Source: Ceratopteris richardii
Lineage: Eukaryota > Streptophyta > Polypodiopsida > Polypodiales > Pteridaceae
DNA length: 64,000 nt
Direction of reading: 5' to 3'
NCBI GenBank assembly: GCA_020310875.1
Contig: CM035415.1
Location: 193,626,432-193,690,431 of the forward strand
Below, one piece after another: positions 30,076 to 40,763 of this stretch. Every line of letters begins with the position of its first letter. The stretch's first letter is position 1. Made by a program: the position numbers and the translations under genes. The notes below the pieces were generated by a model that worked only from the letters and a program-made list of their open reading frames with translations, had not been told where the DNA came from and did no database searches.

Positions 30076-30640
30076 ATACTACTATTACATCAACCCTTTT
30101 TCTGGTCTGCTTGCCGTCGGACGATCATGGACATTCGACTTGAACACACACAGAGAATCATGTATAGTTCTCCGCCCAACCGCCGAGGTCACGTACTCTT
30201 CCCAAAGTCTCATGTAAGAGACTCCTCATAATCTACTACTACTATGTGGCATGTGGCATCCTACTCAAAGGAGATTCACACCAAATAGAAGTATCATGTG
30301 ACACTAGCAAGGGTGAGTACCAAGCTTGGGAGAAGGCTTCCTGGGCTGATACTACTATTACATCAACCCTTTTTCTGGTCTACTTGCCGTCGGACGATCA
30401 TGGACATTCGACTTGAACACACACAGAAAATCACGTATAGTTCTCCGCCCAGCCGCCGAGGTCACGTACTCTTCCCAAAGTCTCATGTAAGAGACTCCTC
30501 ATATTCTACTACTACTATATGGTGTGTATTTCTATGTCATGCCATGTGGCATCCTACTCAAAGGAGATTCACACCAAATAGAAGTATCATGTGACACTAG
30601 CAAGGGTGAGTACCAAGTTTGGGAGAAGGCTTCCTGGGCT
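30076..30640 (+). repeat. Tandem duplication in the G3 leader
   Basis: Unit 1 30076-30348 (273 bp) and unit 2 30349-30640 are nearly identical direct copies starting ATACTACTATTACATCAACC and ending CTTCCTGGGCTG. Unit 2 has an extra stretch of about 19 bases near 30522-30540. The end of the unit overlaps the conserved leader box, so the duplication also copies the box's first block. It occupies the place of the ATCGCGA arrays of G2 and G4. Confidence 0.9.
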
Positions 30641-30720
30641 GGTGCAGCAATCGGTGCAACCAGAGGATTGAGGTTGGAAGTTCTCTCAACCCTCCTTCGT
30701 CAATTCCTAGCTTAGGCTAA
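30616..30720 (+). promoter_or_regulatory. Conserved leader box (G3 copy)
   Basis: Same ordered blocks as in G2 (9357-9461) and G4 (40338-40440): GTTTGGGAGAAGGC, TTCCTGGGC, AGGTTGGAAG, and TCAATTCCTAGCTTAGGCTAA. Confidence 0.5.
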
Positions 30721-30940
30721 GTACGACTTAGGTGTGGTAATTAATTAGGGCAACGTCAGGCACGAATCAAGTCCAAGAGAACTAATCACCTAAGTGCAAG
30801 CATTAAGTAGGATTTAAGTGTGAAAACCCTAAGGGACAAAAGTAAACTTGAATTGATCACTTATCAAGTGGTATTGGTGCAAATTATCCTGCAACGAGAG
30901 TGTACTTGGGACCAAGGGGGTAGAGAAACCAGGCATATGA

Positions 30941-33900
30941 ACCTTAGGTCAAGCAGACTCTTAGGCCGAGACCGACAAAGCCTCAGATCTTTTGAAGCTA
31001 AGTGTCAATCACACTGTTAGGTCTTGGGCCTAGCAGTTGAGTGATTACCCATACAGTCCCAGATCAGAAACAAGTGATTCTGAGATGTCCTATAACATGG
31101 AGAGACCAGTAGGTAGTTCAAGGGTGGCGAATCTAGAAAAGCCAGAAGGGCCTTACAAGACTCAATTGGAATACATCAGGACTAATCGTCTAGGTGCTCG
31201 CATCTACGAAGACAACCTGAGCAGATCTGTGGTCCAGATTAAGAACCCCGATCAACCCCATGGACTAGAACACCCGGTAGTCAAGTTCAAGAATGGAGCA
31301 TACCTAGATAAAGAAGGGACTGTTTATGTAGTCACCACCCTTCCAGATCGAACACACGAGTTTGGGAATGTGATCGCAGAGATCGACATGGGTGATATAG
31401 AGCAAGGGAACTTAGAGAGAGAGCCGAGGACTCCCCGTGGTAAATCCGTCTGACCAGAATCATGGCTCCAGAGTGGATGCCCCAAGATAATAAAAGCATA
31501 GATTTGCTTTTAAACAGAGAAACCGATGAGGCTTTTTGGAGATATAAGCCTACCCAGCCTCATGAAGTAGGTGCTCTCACAATCTATGAGTTTAAAGACA
31601 CTGATAGCCCAGGCAAAGTAACCTACCTAGACAATACATCAGAGAGGATCTTTGTGGTCACTGAGCATGGCAGACATGCCTACACATGGAAGGGTGAATT
31701 TGTTTTTCCCCAACCTCGGTCCAATGTGTCCTACAATCACCAAGGAGTTGGGACCTCCCAAGCTCATGGAGCTCAAAGAGATAGAAGTAGAGACAGACCT
31801 GAGGTAAGCTTTGCCAAACCCCTGGGAAGAGAAAGAATAAGAACGGGAACAGATAGAGAAGAAAGCGAGAGACCTAGAGCCCCAAGGAACCAAAGAAGTG
31901 CTAATGATTTCCCTTTGCCAAGGCCGAGAGAACACACTAGGACCCTGAGGCCAACTCAGCTGGTGAAGTCCATGAAGAATTACTTCGATGGCACTGGAGA
32001 CCCTTATGACCATGTGGCAGAATTTAGGCAAGTTTTGAAAGTTGAACAGGTTGAGGACCTATTCACACAATCAATGCTTTTGGATTAACTCTTAGAAAAC
32101 ACAGCTCTTACGTGGTTTCAACCACTACATGAGAGGCAGTTTAGGAGCATAGAACAACTTTTGGAGGCTTTCATCATTGAGTTCTCTAAGAGTGGCATAC
32201 GACATAATACCTCTTCCCTGATTCACAGCTTCAAGAAGACACCTTAAGAGACTGTTAGACTAGCAGGAAGATGGTTTAGGCAATACCTAGAGAGGTGCCC
32301 AATGTCTGAGTTACCCACACCAGCCAAGCAAGTGGCTTTGTTCTTAGATGGATTGTTGAGCACCAAGCTCAGGTCATATGTGTATCTAAAGGACCCCAGA
32401 ACTATAGAAGAATGCGTGCGCATGTGCATAGACAGGCGAGGATTTGGAGCTATCAAAAATCTACAAGGATTCGGATACCTCTAGTAGCCTTATGTCTGGT
32501 CAATCCACATCCATTGAGGAACTTGCAGAGAAGGTAGCTCAAAAATTAGGTGTCTCTAGCAAACAAATTCCAAGATTTGCCCCTGTTAAGTGGTGCTATA
32601 CTTGTGGAGGTGACCATATGGCAAGTGTATGTCCCATTATGGCCCAACCCCAAGTGAATCTTAGTAGCTAGTACTGCACCATAGATCGAAGGTACACCAA
32701 CCACACTGCACAGGACTGCCCTTATAACAAACAAACTGTTAGGCAAAATTACCCTCATCCATATCCACAACAGGGTAGATACCAGAATCAATACCCACCA
32801 CAGCAATACGGTAGACCACAGCAACCTTATCAGCCACCTTATCAAGGGCAGCAGAGACCTCAACCAGTCCTAGCGTAGCAACCCCCTGCTCCAACCAATG
32901 TGATCCCAGTGAAATATGCATCTGCTGAACAAAATCTGAACAGAGCCATAGTCCCCGTCACACCGTTGCTATCAAAAAGTGATCCAAGTGATCATAGTTT
33001 TGACTCCACACATATTGATAGCCCACAGGCTTACTACATGCAGTCACCCGAGCATAATGAGTCATACTATTGTAAAGAACCCAGTGAACCAAGTTGGGAG
33101 GCAGATTATATGAATGTCATGTATGCAAACCCCAACTCTAGACCTCAGCCTAGGTAGGTAAGACCCCCATTTCCTAGAGGACCATGCTTCAGATGTTAGG
33201 GGGATCACCTCATACGTGATTGTCCACTGCCTCCCCTACACAACCCCAACCAGTGACAATTCAGGGCTTCTGTCAAGATTGCGAAAAAGAGCATCTCTTA
33301 CGAGATTGCTCGAAGAACCCCAATAACCTGCCAAAAATCACTCCTATTAACGTTATTGGGTTAGTAGTAGACTCTACGAGAAGTATAACTTCCACAGCCC
33401 CCGTGCATGTGGTCACTAGAGCTCAAGCCTTGCAGCAAACTCAAGGAGTAGGGCAAGAAAAGATTTCTGAGGTTAGTGAGATGGAGAGCATAACCAAGAA
33501 AAGGACAAGAGCATGGAGAGATAGTCGGGAGAGAATGAAAAGACAATGGTCCCAGAAAATGAGCGAACTTGAAGAAAGCTTGAGAGAAACCAAAGCAAAG
33601 ATAAGTGAACTTGCATCTCAAAACCACTCTCACACTACCTCACCACCACCCTTTCCATTTCCCTCCAATCCATCACCTTCCATTCCCCAACTTTCTAATC
33701 CACCACACGTAGCCCACCCATCACCCAGAGTAGGATCAGTCCTAGTGGATCCCACTCTTGAGGATCTAGACATGATGCTTAGAGCATATCAGGCCAGAAT
33801 CCAAGAAGGGCCAAATGTAACAGATCATGACAAATGTTACCCTAGAGCCGATCTAGAAGTAGAGAGAACAAAACTTTGTGCTAAGATGGTAGAATTGGCA

Positions 33901-34655
33901 CAAGCCATGTTCGAAGCCAATCGCTTGTTCAATAGCCCTAGCTCCACTAGAACACCGTTGCATTTTGATGGTCTATTGGATAGTTTGGAGAGGTTACTTA
34001 CAAAGTCTGGAAAAGGAGCCACCTCCCAGGCTAAGGAGAGGGCAAGAGATAGGATAAGCATTCCTCCCCAGGAAGCATATGTGCCTAATTCCACCGGACC
34101 AGACACCTCTTCTTCGATGAATGGGTATTCACCAAAGTTCTTGAGAGAGATTCAAGAAGAGAAGTGGGCAAAGGAAAGTGAAGTCCCTCCTCCCATTGAA
34201 CTTGTGGATGATGCACATGATCAATTCCCACAGGACATCCCTTCTATTTATGAAGAGCAAGAGAGTGCCCAGTCTCATGAGAGGTTAGATTTTGAGTCTA
34301 ATTCCTTGCAAGAGTTACCACATTTCACAGGCCCATGGGAAACTAAGTCAACATGCATGAGAGCGCCCACGGTCATGATAAGAAACGAAGATTCGATCAT
34401 ACCTAGGAATACGGAGGTAGTAAAGAACACTAAAGTGCAGTGCAACCTCACTTTAGAAGAGCTACTCAAGGTTAAGCCCGAATTGTGAAAACATGTCGCC
34501 AAACAAATGCCAGACGTAGTGAAATCTTGTTCCCAAGTAGGATCTCATAGAACAGTGCCAGAAATATCATTGGATAAGATAGGAGATATGAGTGAAGGAG
34601 AAGAAGGAAATATCTATCTCCCAGCTACCCATTAGGGATACACAACCAAGGCAAT
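30941..34655 (+). pseudogene. Gag and linker of G3
   Basis: Homologous to G1/G2 gag but broken into pieces: 30941-31020 (start, then frame loss), 31037-31453, 31462-32088, 32302-32484, 32444-32671, 32900-33157 and 33220-34488. Capsid core, the first knuckle (CYTCGGDHMASVC) and the last (CQDCEKEHLLRDC) are visible. The knuckle between them is hit by a TAG. The linker has fewer PPQEAYVP-type repeats than G1. TGG to TGA at about 34486 ends the last long piece. Confidence 0.85.
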
Positions 34656-36650
34656 TTTGGACTCATGTGCAGGAGTTGCAATTGCTACCACTTCCCTATG
34701 GAAGCGTTGGGGCAAGCCAGCACTCAGGCCAACGAGAATGAAATTGCAGATGGCCGATGGTCATATTGAGAGGCCCTTAGGATTGCTAGAAGGAATAACT
34801 CTCACTACATGTGGTGTTGAGTTCGAGCATACTTTTGCCATATGCGACTTTAGCAAAAACCAAGTCTACGAGATGATTTTGGGAAGGCCATTTATGCGGC
34901 AATTGCAAGTGGTACAGGATTGGGGAACCAATTCCTTGTATTTGCAACATCTAGGTGTTACAACCAAAGTCAATCTCAAGGATTACTCTCATAGAGACGT
35001 ACCACCTATTCAATGGAATCCCATCCATAGAGCCAAAGATGATACTGAATCAGTGCATTCCATAGGATCAGGATCCTCATGGATGCATGAAGACACTCAC
35101 TTATGGATGTGTAAAGTAGCAGTAGAAGAAAAGAAAGAGAAAGCCAAAGATCTAGGTGCGAAGGAAACCCATAGATCAATTCAAGACCAAGCCTATGCAC
35201 CTATAGTATTTCCTGACGAAGAGTTTGAACCTCACGGCTGGGCAGAAATTTTAGAAACAATGGATGTAGCCATCAATGAAGAACAATGGACACCTAACTA
35301 TGATGAGGATGGCTATGACGTTTCACTCTTCTCCATAGAGCCAATCATGGGGGACTCAATTTTAGAAGAATGTGAACCCAGCCCTGATGCAATTGAGGAT
35401 GGAAGTGACTCTGATCTAGAGTCAATCATTATGGACCCACCTTTTGCATCAGATGAAGAATACTTCTATGAGGTAGGAGTTCACCCTCAAAGACATGAAG
35501 GGATCATTAATGATATGAGATTAACCACAGAAGTGACCAATAAGAGTGAAGGAAAGAAAAGAAAGAAGAAGGAAGTCACTCCGGAGGAAGAAGAATCCTT
35601 GTTTGAGGTCCCTGAAAACTTTAAAAAATATGAGATAGACGATAGGAGAGTCATGATAAGAATGCCTAAACGTGAGGCATAATCAGGAGAGGCCTATGAT
35701 AGCAAAGAAACTACCAAGAAAATAGTTGTAGCCATAGAAGAGGGAGAAGAAATATGCACATACATAGGGCATGATCTAACGGAAGAAGAAGAGCAAGAGT
35801 TAATAGCTTTGCTAAGAGAGTACAGAGATGTATTCGCTTGGAGCTACAAGGACCTGAAAGGTGTAGACTCTGACATATGCTCACATACAATCCTCATGAC
35901 CTCAGATGCCATACCCTCTAAGCAGAAGCCCTACACATACAATGACAACTACGCCGCCAATATTAAAGAAGAGATAGATCGCTTCATTGAAGCTAGATTT
36001 ATATATGAAATTGAGCACACTGAATGGGTATCCCCCATTGTAGTGGTGCCCAAAAAGAATGGCAAATTACGTGTATGCATTAACTTGAAGAAGGTTAATG
36101 CAACTACTATGGGAGATAATTATCTGCTTCCTATCACTGAGCATCTCTTGGAAAGAGTAGCAGGCAAGGAAGTGTACACTGCTTCCTAGATGGGTTCTCT
36201 GGCTACAATCAAGTAGCCATTGCACCAGAAGATCATCATAAGACAGCTTTTGCCACAGAGTGGGGCATATTTGCTTTCCGAGTAATGCCATCTGGACTTA
36301 CCAATGCTCTTGCTACCTTCCAAAGATTGATGTGCCATGTATTCAAAGAATTCTTGAGGAAAAATTTGGAAGTCTATGTTGATGATCTTTGTGCTCATTC
36401 CAACATTAGACAAACCCATATACCTAAATTCAGACAAATCTTTGACAAATGTAGAGAATATCAAGTCTGCTTGAACCCAGAAAAGTGTGTTTTCATGGTC
36501 AGGCAAGGCAAAATTCTAGGACACATAGTGTCAAAAAATGGCATATCCACGGATGAGGAGAAAGTGAGAGCCATTGCAGAACTACCTAGGCCAAGGAATG
36601 TCAAGGAGGTACAGGCCTTCATGGGGCATTGTGGTTACTACCACCGGTTC
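34656..36650 (+). pseudogene. Protease and reverse transcriptase of G3
   Basis: Protease triad reads DSC (34660-34668) in place of DSG; ILGRPFM follows. A long open stretch (34657-35682) carries the acidic spacer and ends at TAA (CAA in G2). RT resumes at 35809 and shifts frame near 36178, at the same palm motif (GKEVY-FLDGFSG) where G2 also shifts. The catalytic YVDDLCAHS is intact near 36376. The RT end (QGKILGHIVSKNG) is open, with the serine codon lost in G1 still present. Confidence 0.85.
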
Positions 36651-38048
36651 ATTCACATGTATGCCATCATTGCAAAGCCTCTGTATGCTCTTCTAACTAA
36701 CTTTGAGTGGACTGATGAATGTGAGAACTCTTTCAAGGAGCTCAAACGAAGATTATGTTCAGCACCAATCTTGACCACACTAGATTGGAGCAAGCCATTC
36801 CATGTCCATGTGGATGCATCCAATTATGCTATTGGATGTGTGCTAGCACAACCAACACGTGAAGGTAATGTGGATCTTCCAATTGCATATGCCAATAGAC
36901 AATTGAATGTAGCTGAACGAGAAGGATTAGGCATGGTGTATGCTGTTAAAAAGTTTAGACACTATTTGCATACAGGTAGATTGGTAAGATGGTTCCTCTT
37001 ACTAATGGAATATGACTTTGAGGTAGTGGTGAGGAAGGGCAAGACTCACCTGAGAGTAGATCATCTCTTAAGGCTCACATCAAGAGAGGCCCCATGAGGA
37101 GTGTCAGATGACTTATCTAACGCTTACTTGTTTAATTTGGAAATTGTACCTTAGTGGGCTAAGCCATTAGTGCCAGTACTGACATACAGGCCTAATCACC
37201 CGGTAATACACACAGAAGATAGAGAGATAGTAAAAGCTCAAAAGTATCATATCTTGGCTGGAAGTATGTACAAACATACGGAGCAAGGAGTATTAGCCTG
37301 TTGTGTGGAAGAGGACGAGTACGCTAAATGGTTGCAATTAGCACATGTAGGTGCATTAGAGCAACACTACTCAAAACAACGAACCCTACAGACACTAAGG
37401 AGACTAGGAGTGCATTGGCCAACTATGGAAATTTATGTCCATAGAATGTGCAACGAATGCCCAATCTATCGCACTAAACCACCAGTGGAACATGCTACTC
37501 ATTATCGAATATCTTTAGTACCAGATTGGAGTGAACCATTAGTAGCCTTTCTGAGGACGAAAACATACCCTCAAGATATGACTTTGGCCAGACAAAGGAG
37601 TTTGGAACAAGAAGCCTTAGATTATGCAATCACTGGTGATAATTTATACAAACGTGGTAAAGATGGTTACCTAAGGCTGTGTGTCCATGAGAGCGAATAC
37701 CTCAAGATGTTAGAGACTGCTCACCAAGGTGTAGTAGGAGGACACTTTGGTCCAGATCAGGTGATCAAGGCAATACTATTTGCAGGATTTTGTGGCCCAC
37801 CCTTCACATGGATGCACATACCTACGTGAAGAGGTGTGAGGTTTGTCAGCGGACTCAGTATCATATATGCAAGGATGAGATGCCATTGAAACCTATGATG
37901 GGTGGACATGCATTCTCTAAGTGGGGAATAGACTTTGTTGGTCCTATTAATCCCCCAGCTAAGGGTTCACATGCTGAGTATATCATTGTGGCCACAGACT
38001 ATCTAACCAAGTGGGTAGAAGTGAAGGCCACTACGAAGAATGATGCTC
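36651..38048 (+). pseudogene. RNase H and integrase N-part of G3
   Basis: RNase H starts normally (HVHVDASNYAIG). It has lost the NYTTTE segment and, further on, about 75 bases that encode FKFFTDHQALLYLVNKPCN, so one catalytic Asp is gone. TGA 37097 and TAG 37153 follow. The duplicated zinc modules are both present (37170-37829): the first lies around LAHVGALEQHYS...CNECPIYR, the second around TAHQGVVGGHFG. A frameshift lies near 37790. Integrase ends at 38048 at the insertion of G4. Confidence 0.85.
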
Positions 38049-38690
38049 TGTTGGAAGCAGCCAGAGGCATAGAAGACGCGGAAGCATGTAACGACAGAGC
38101 AGGGAGCCAGTCAAATCTTTTTTCAAAGAATTATGTTTTCAAATACTTTCCAAAAACCTCCAACAGTGATTTTTATCACTATTGTAACATATGTAACATA
38201 GAAAACCCCATTTTGTAATCCATAGCTCCATTTTGTGCAAGCCGAGGAGTCCTCGAGATTGAGGAGCTTAGGTAGAACAAGCGTATCAATTTTCGTTATT
38301 TTTAGACACCGTTTACCCTTTCAAATAGCATCTAGGACCTATTTTTTAACTATGCCGGTCACTAGATGTGAAACCGGTCAAAACTAGTCTAGAAACTATA
38401 AAAAGAGCTAGAGAGCTCATTTTTGAGGTTAGCTAGTGTGAGCTTAGAGCTATTTTTTAGCTTGTAAGAGTGTTCTTGAGTAATAGAGTTGATTCCCCAC
38501 CTTCCATTGTGTCTTGCTTGTCTCTTCGTAGTGTGTGTGTATGTGTGTGTGCATTTCTATGCTTCTCACCTTCACTCTCACTTCATCTCACATTCACGAT
38601 CTTCATATCACTCCTATCTCTTCCGCGGATTGACATTAAGGAGGTGGAGCTTCTTAACGTGGTTCTCACTATTGTGCTAGAGCAATACCA
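38049..38690 (+). repeat. 5' LTR of G4
   Basis: 642 bp, begins TGTTGGAAGC exactly where homology to G3 stops and ends ATACCA four bases before the PBS. TATA box at 38397-38404. A TG microsatellite lies near 38530-38551. No second copy of this LTR is in the window. Confidence 0.88.
38397..38404 (+). promoter_or_regulatory. Probable TATA box of G4 LTR
   Basis: TATAAAAA followed by GAGCTAGAGAGCTC, about 350 bp into the LTR, a normal place for a U3 promoter. Confidence 0.6.
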
Positions 38691-38694
38691 AATT

Positions 38695-38712
38695 TGGCGC
38701 CGTTGCCGGGGA
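38695..38712 (+). promoter_or_regulatory. Primer-binding site of G4 (tRNA-Asp)
   Basis: TGGCGCCGTTGCCGGGGA is complementary over 18 bases to the 3' end of plant tRNA-Asp(GTC) as I know it (TCCCCGGCAACGGCGCCA). tRNA-Asp priming is established for the Athila/Calypso group. Separated from the LTR by AATT. Confidence 0.92.
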
Positions 38713-38737
38713 TCGAGTCTAGGACGAACGTGTGATG

Positions 38738-38991
38738 GTAAGAGTATAGCAAGAAGTGGAATTGGAAGGTAAAATTTTCAGTTTTTGTTGTTGTTTTTAC
38801 TTAGTTTTTAGTGTTTTTCACCTCCCCCACACTCCATCTTCATCACCGCATCATCATCTTCATCTCCAAAAAAATCAGAAAATTCACCATATCCACCCAT
38901 TCTCCTCATTTCCCCTCATTTGTGCATGCAAGAGAGTGAGAGAGAGCTTTTGTGCTTGTGTGTGCTTTTGCTTTCTTGAGTTTTCTTGCAG
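38738..38991 (+). other. Candidate leader intron of G4
   Basis: Begins GTAAGA after TGTGATG and ends in a long T-rich tract plus TTGCAG; 254 bp. The acceptor side is conserved in the otherwise diverged G2 leader (about 8229). Prediction only. Confidence 0.3.
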
Positions 38992-39067
38992 GTACAGTAC
39001 TCCAGTGCATCAGGAAGGCTGCAAAAAGGTAAGAAAATCACCTTCTGTCAGAAATTTCCGAGTGTGT

Positions 39068-39880
39068 CAGACCATCGCGATGGTCTGCAAACTTCGGAAT
39101 TTGAGGTAAGTGACTTCATACGCGTGTAGGCGACCCTTGCGCCTCTAGGAATCCACACTTGCATTTGCAAAATCATCAGTTTGGTGGACCATCGCGATGG
39201 TCTCAGACCATCGCGATTGTGTCACACCATCGCGATAGGCTCACGCCATCGCGACGGCTCGGCCGGACCATCGCGACGGTCTCACGCCATCGCGACGGTT
39301 CATTTGGACAATCGCGACGGTTCGCAGACCATCGCGATTGTTCGGTTGACCCCACACCATCGCGATTGGCTCACGCCATCGCACCGACGATGCCACGTGG
39401 CAAGCGAGACCATCGCGTCGGCTCGCACCTCACACCATCGCGACAACCCGAAATTTTGGACCATCGCGATTGGCTCACGCCATCGCGCCCAGACCATCGC
39501 GATTGGCTCACGCCATCGCGCCCAGACCATCGCGATTGGCTCAAGCCATCGCATCTGTGACCATCGCGACGGTTCACTTTGGACCATCGCGATTGTTCAC
39601 GTTGACCGTTGACTGACGCCATCGCGATTGTCCGCCTGATCGAGCCATCGCGATTGTCCACTTTCACGCCATCGCGACGGTTCACCCTCACGCCATCGTG
39701 ACGGTTCACACTCACGCCATCGCGACTGTCCACTTTCACGCCATCGCGACGGTTCACCCTCACGCCATCGCGATTGTCCAGTTTCACGCCATCGCGACGG
39801 TTCACTCTCACGCCATCGCGACGGTCCTAGACCATCGCGATCATCTCAGACCATCGCGATTGTGCACCCCCATCGCAAAT
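39068..39880 (+). repeat. ATCGCGA-cored palindromic repeat array 2
   Basis: About 26 exact ATCGCGA cores plus several near-copies (ATCGCGC, ATCGTGA, ATCGCAC). Unit types: ACCATCGCGATTGGCTC and CACGCCATCGCGACGGTTCA. The first member, CAGACCATCGCGATGGTCTG (39068-39087), is a perfect 20-bp palindrome; another perfect 16-bp one is at 39187-39202. Spacing is irregular. Extremely CpG-rich relative to its flanks. Large spurious ORFs on both strands run through it. Confidence 0.92.
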
Positions 39881-40337
39881 TTTAGGGTTTCATTTTTTGG
39901 CCAATTTTGGGGCTATTTTTGGGAAATTTTTGGGTGATTATATTCATAGGAGACCCCTTAGCTCATATTTGGAGAAAAACCTGTTGGTCAATTTTTACCC
40001 CCCAGGGCCTAAACGGTCATAACTTGTTCATCCGAAGTCCATTTTCTGAGCTTAATAGCTCGTTAGAAAGCTCTTTACGAGTACTACGTGAGCTCAACTA
40101 TTTTTTTCTTAAAGGATACGTCTATTTTTAGATAAGCTATTTTGAGGTTGACCTAGTTTGGGACTAGAAAGCCAGGGGGCAAACATTGAAAAGTTGGGCA
40201 AAAGGGAAGGGACTTAAAAGGTGTATATACTCAAGTGCTTGATCATCCAACTGTGAATTGGATGTCTAATATCGAATTTTTCCAAGTCTAGCAAGGGCAA
40301 TCAAAGACAACCAAAGCAAGGCAGTGAAGGGCGTAAA

Positions 40338-40440
40338 GCTTGGGAAGCGCGGCTTCTTGGGCATCAGAGCAACCAGAAAAAGCTGACTCGAGGTTGGAAG
40401 ATTACTCAACCCCCTCAGTCAATTCTTAGCTTAGGATAAA
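40338..40440 (+). promoter_or_regulatory. Conserved leader box (G4 copy)
   Basis: Blocks AGCTTGGGAAGCGCGG, TTCTTGGGC, GAGGTTGGAAG and TCAATTCTTAGCTTAGG, in the same order as in G2 and G3. Confidence 0.5.
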
Positions 40441-40577
40441 CGTTAGCATTGTGGATTTAAGACGATAGGAACGCCTCAAGTTCAAGAGAATTAAATTTAT
40501 CAAGTCCAAGACTAAAGATAAAGGTGTGTGACACGAAAACCTAAAGGAAAGAACATAAGTCTGACGGAACGAGAACT

Positions 40578-40721
40578 CAAAGTACCACGGAAAGTCGAAT
40601 TCTTGACGCATACATTAAGACAAGAATCTAAAGAAATTTAAAAGGAATCTAAAGAAATTTCAAAGTACCACGGAAAGTCGAATTCCTGACGCATACATTA
40701 AGACAAGAATCTAAAGAAATT
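40578..40721 (+). repeat. 83-bp direct duplication in the G4 leader
   Basis: CAAAGTACCACGGAAAGTCG starts at 40578 and again at 40661; the copies agree through ...AAGAATCTAAAGAAATTT, with one C/T difference. A shorter AAAGGAATCTAAAGAAATTT echo lies between them. Confidence 0.85.
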
Positions 40722-40763
40722 TGATGATCTGAGCATGTACTGAGTGTGCAAGGAACAAAATTA

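Larger units (their letters stand above)
30076..38048 (+). mobile_element. Ty3/gypsy copy G3 (decayed, 3' end cut by G4)
   Basis: Third copy of the G family. The leader includes a tandem duplication and the conserved box; gag starts at 30941 with M-N-L-R-S. The sequence follows G1 to the integrase core and stops at 38048, where G4 begins (TTKNDA in the integrase). It carries many stops, often C-to-T (for example TAA 32245, TAG 32668, 32876, 33157, 34635, 37153; TGA 37097), frameshifts near 31449, 32071 and 37790, and in-frame deletions. It is the oldest-looking copy. LTRs not identified. Confidence 0.85.
38713..40763 (+). other. Untranslated leader of G4
   Basis: About 2 kb without a coding region. 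In order: a strong donor-like G/GTAAGA (38738), a pyrimidine-rich tract ending TTTTCTTGCAG (38991), a second donor-like AAG/GTAAGA (about 39028), the ATCGCGA array (39068-39880), an AT-rich part, the conserved box (40338-40440) and an 83-bp duplication (40578-40721). An upstream ATG at 40746 is in frame with the conserved gag start at 40764. Confidence 0.75.

Noticed and set aside
39159-39811. Long ORFs on both strands through the ATCGCGA array
   Set aside because: They arise because the repeat contains no stop in several frames; the products are repeats of HRDG/PSRW-type words without a domain.
39068-39880. CRISPR-like array
   Set aside because: Repeats are short, imperfect and irregularly spaced, there are no unique spacers of constant length, and the DNA is a plant retrotransposon leader.
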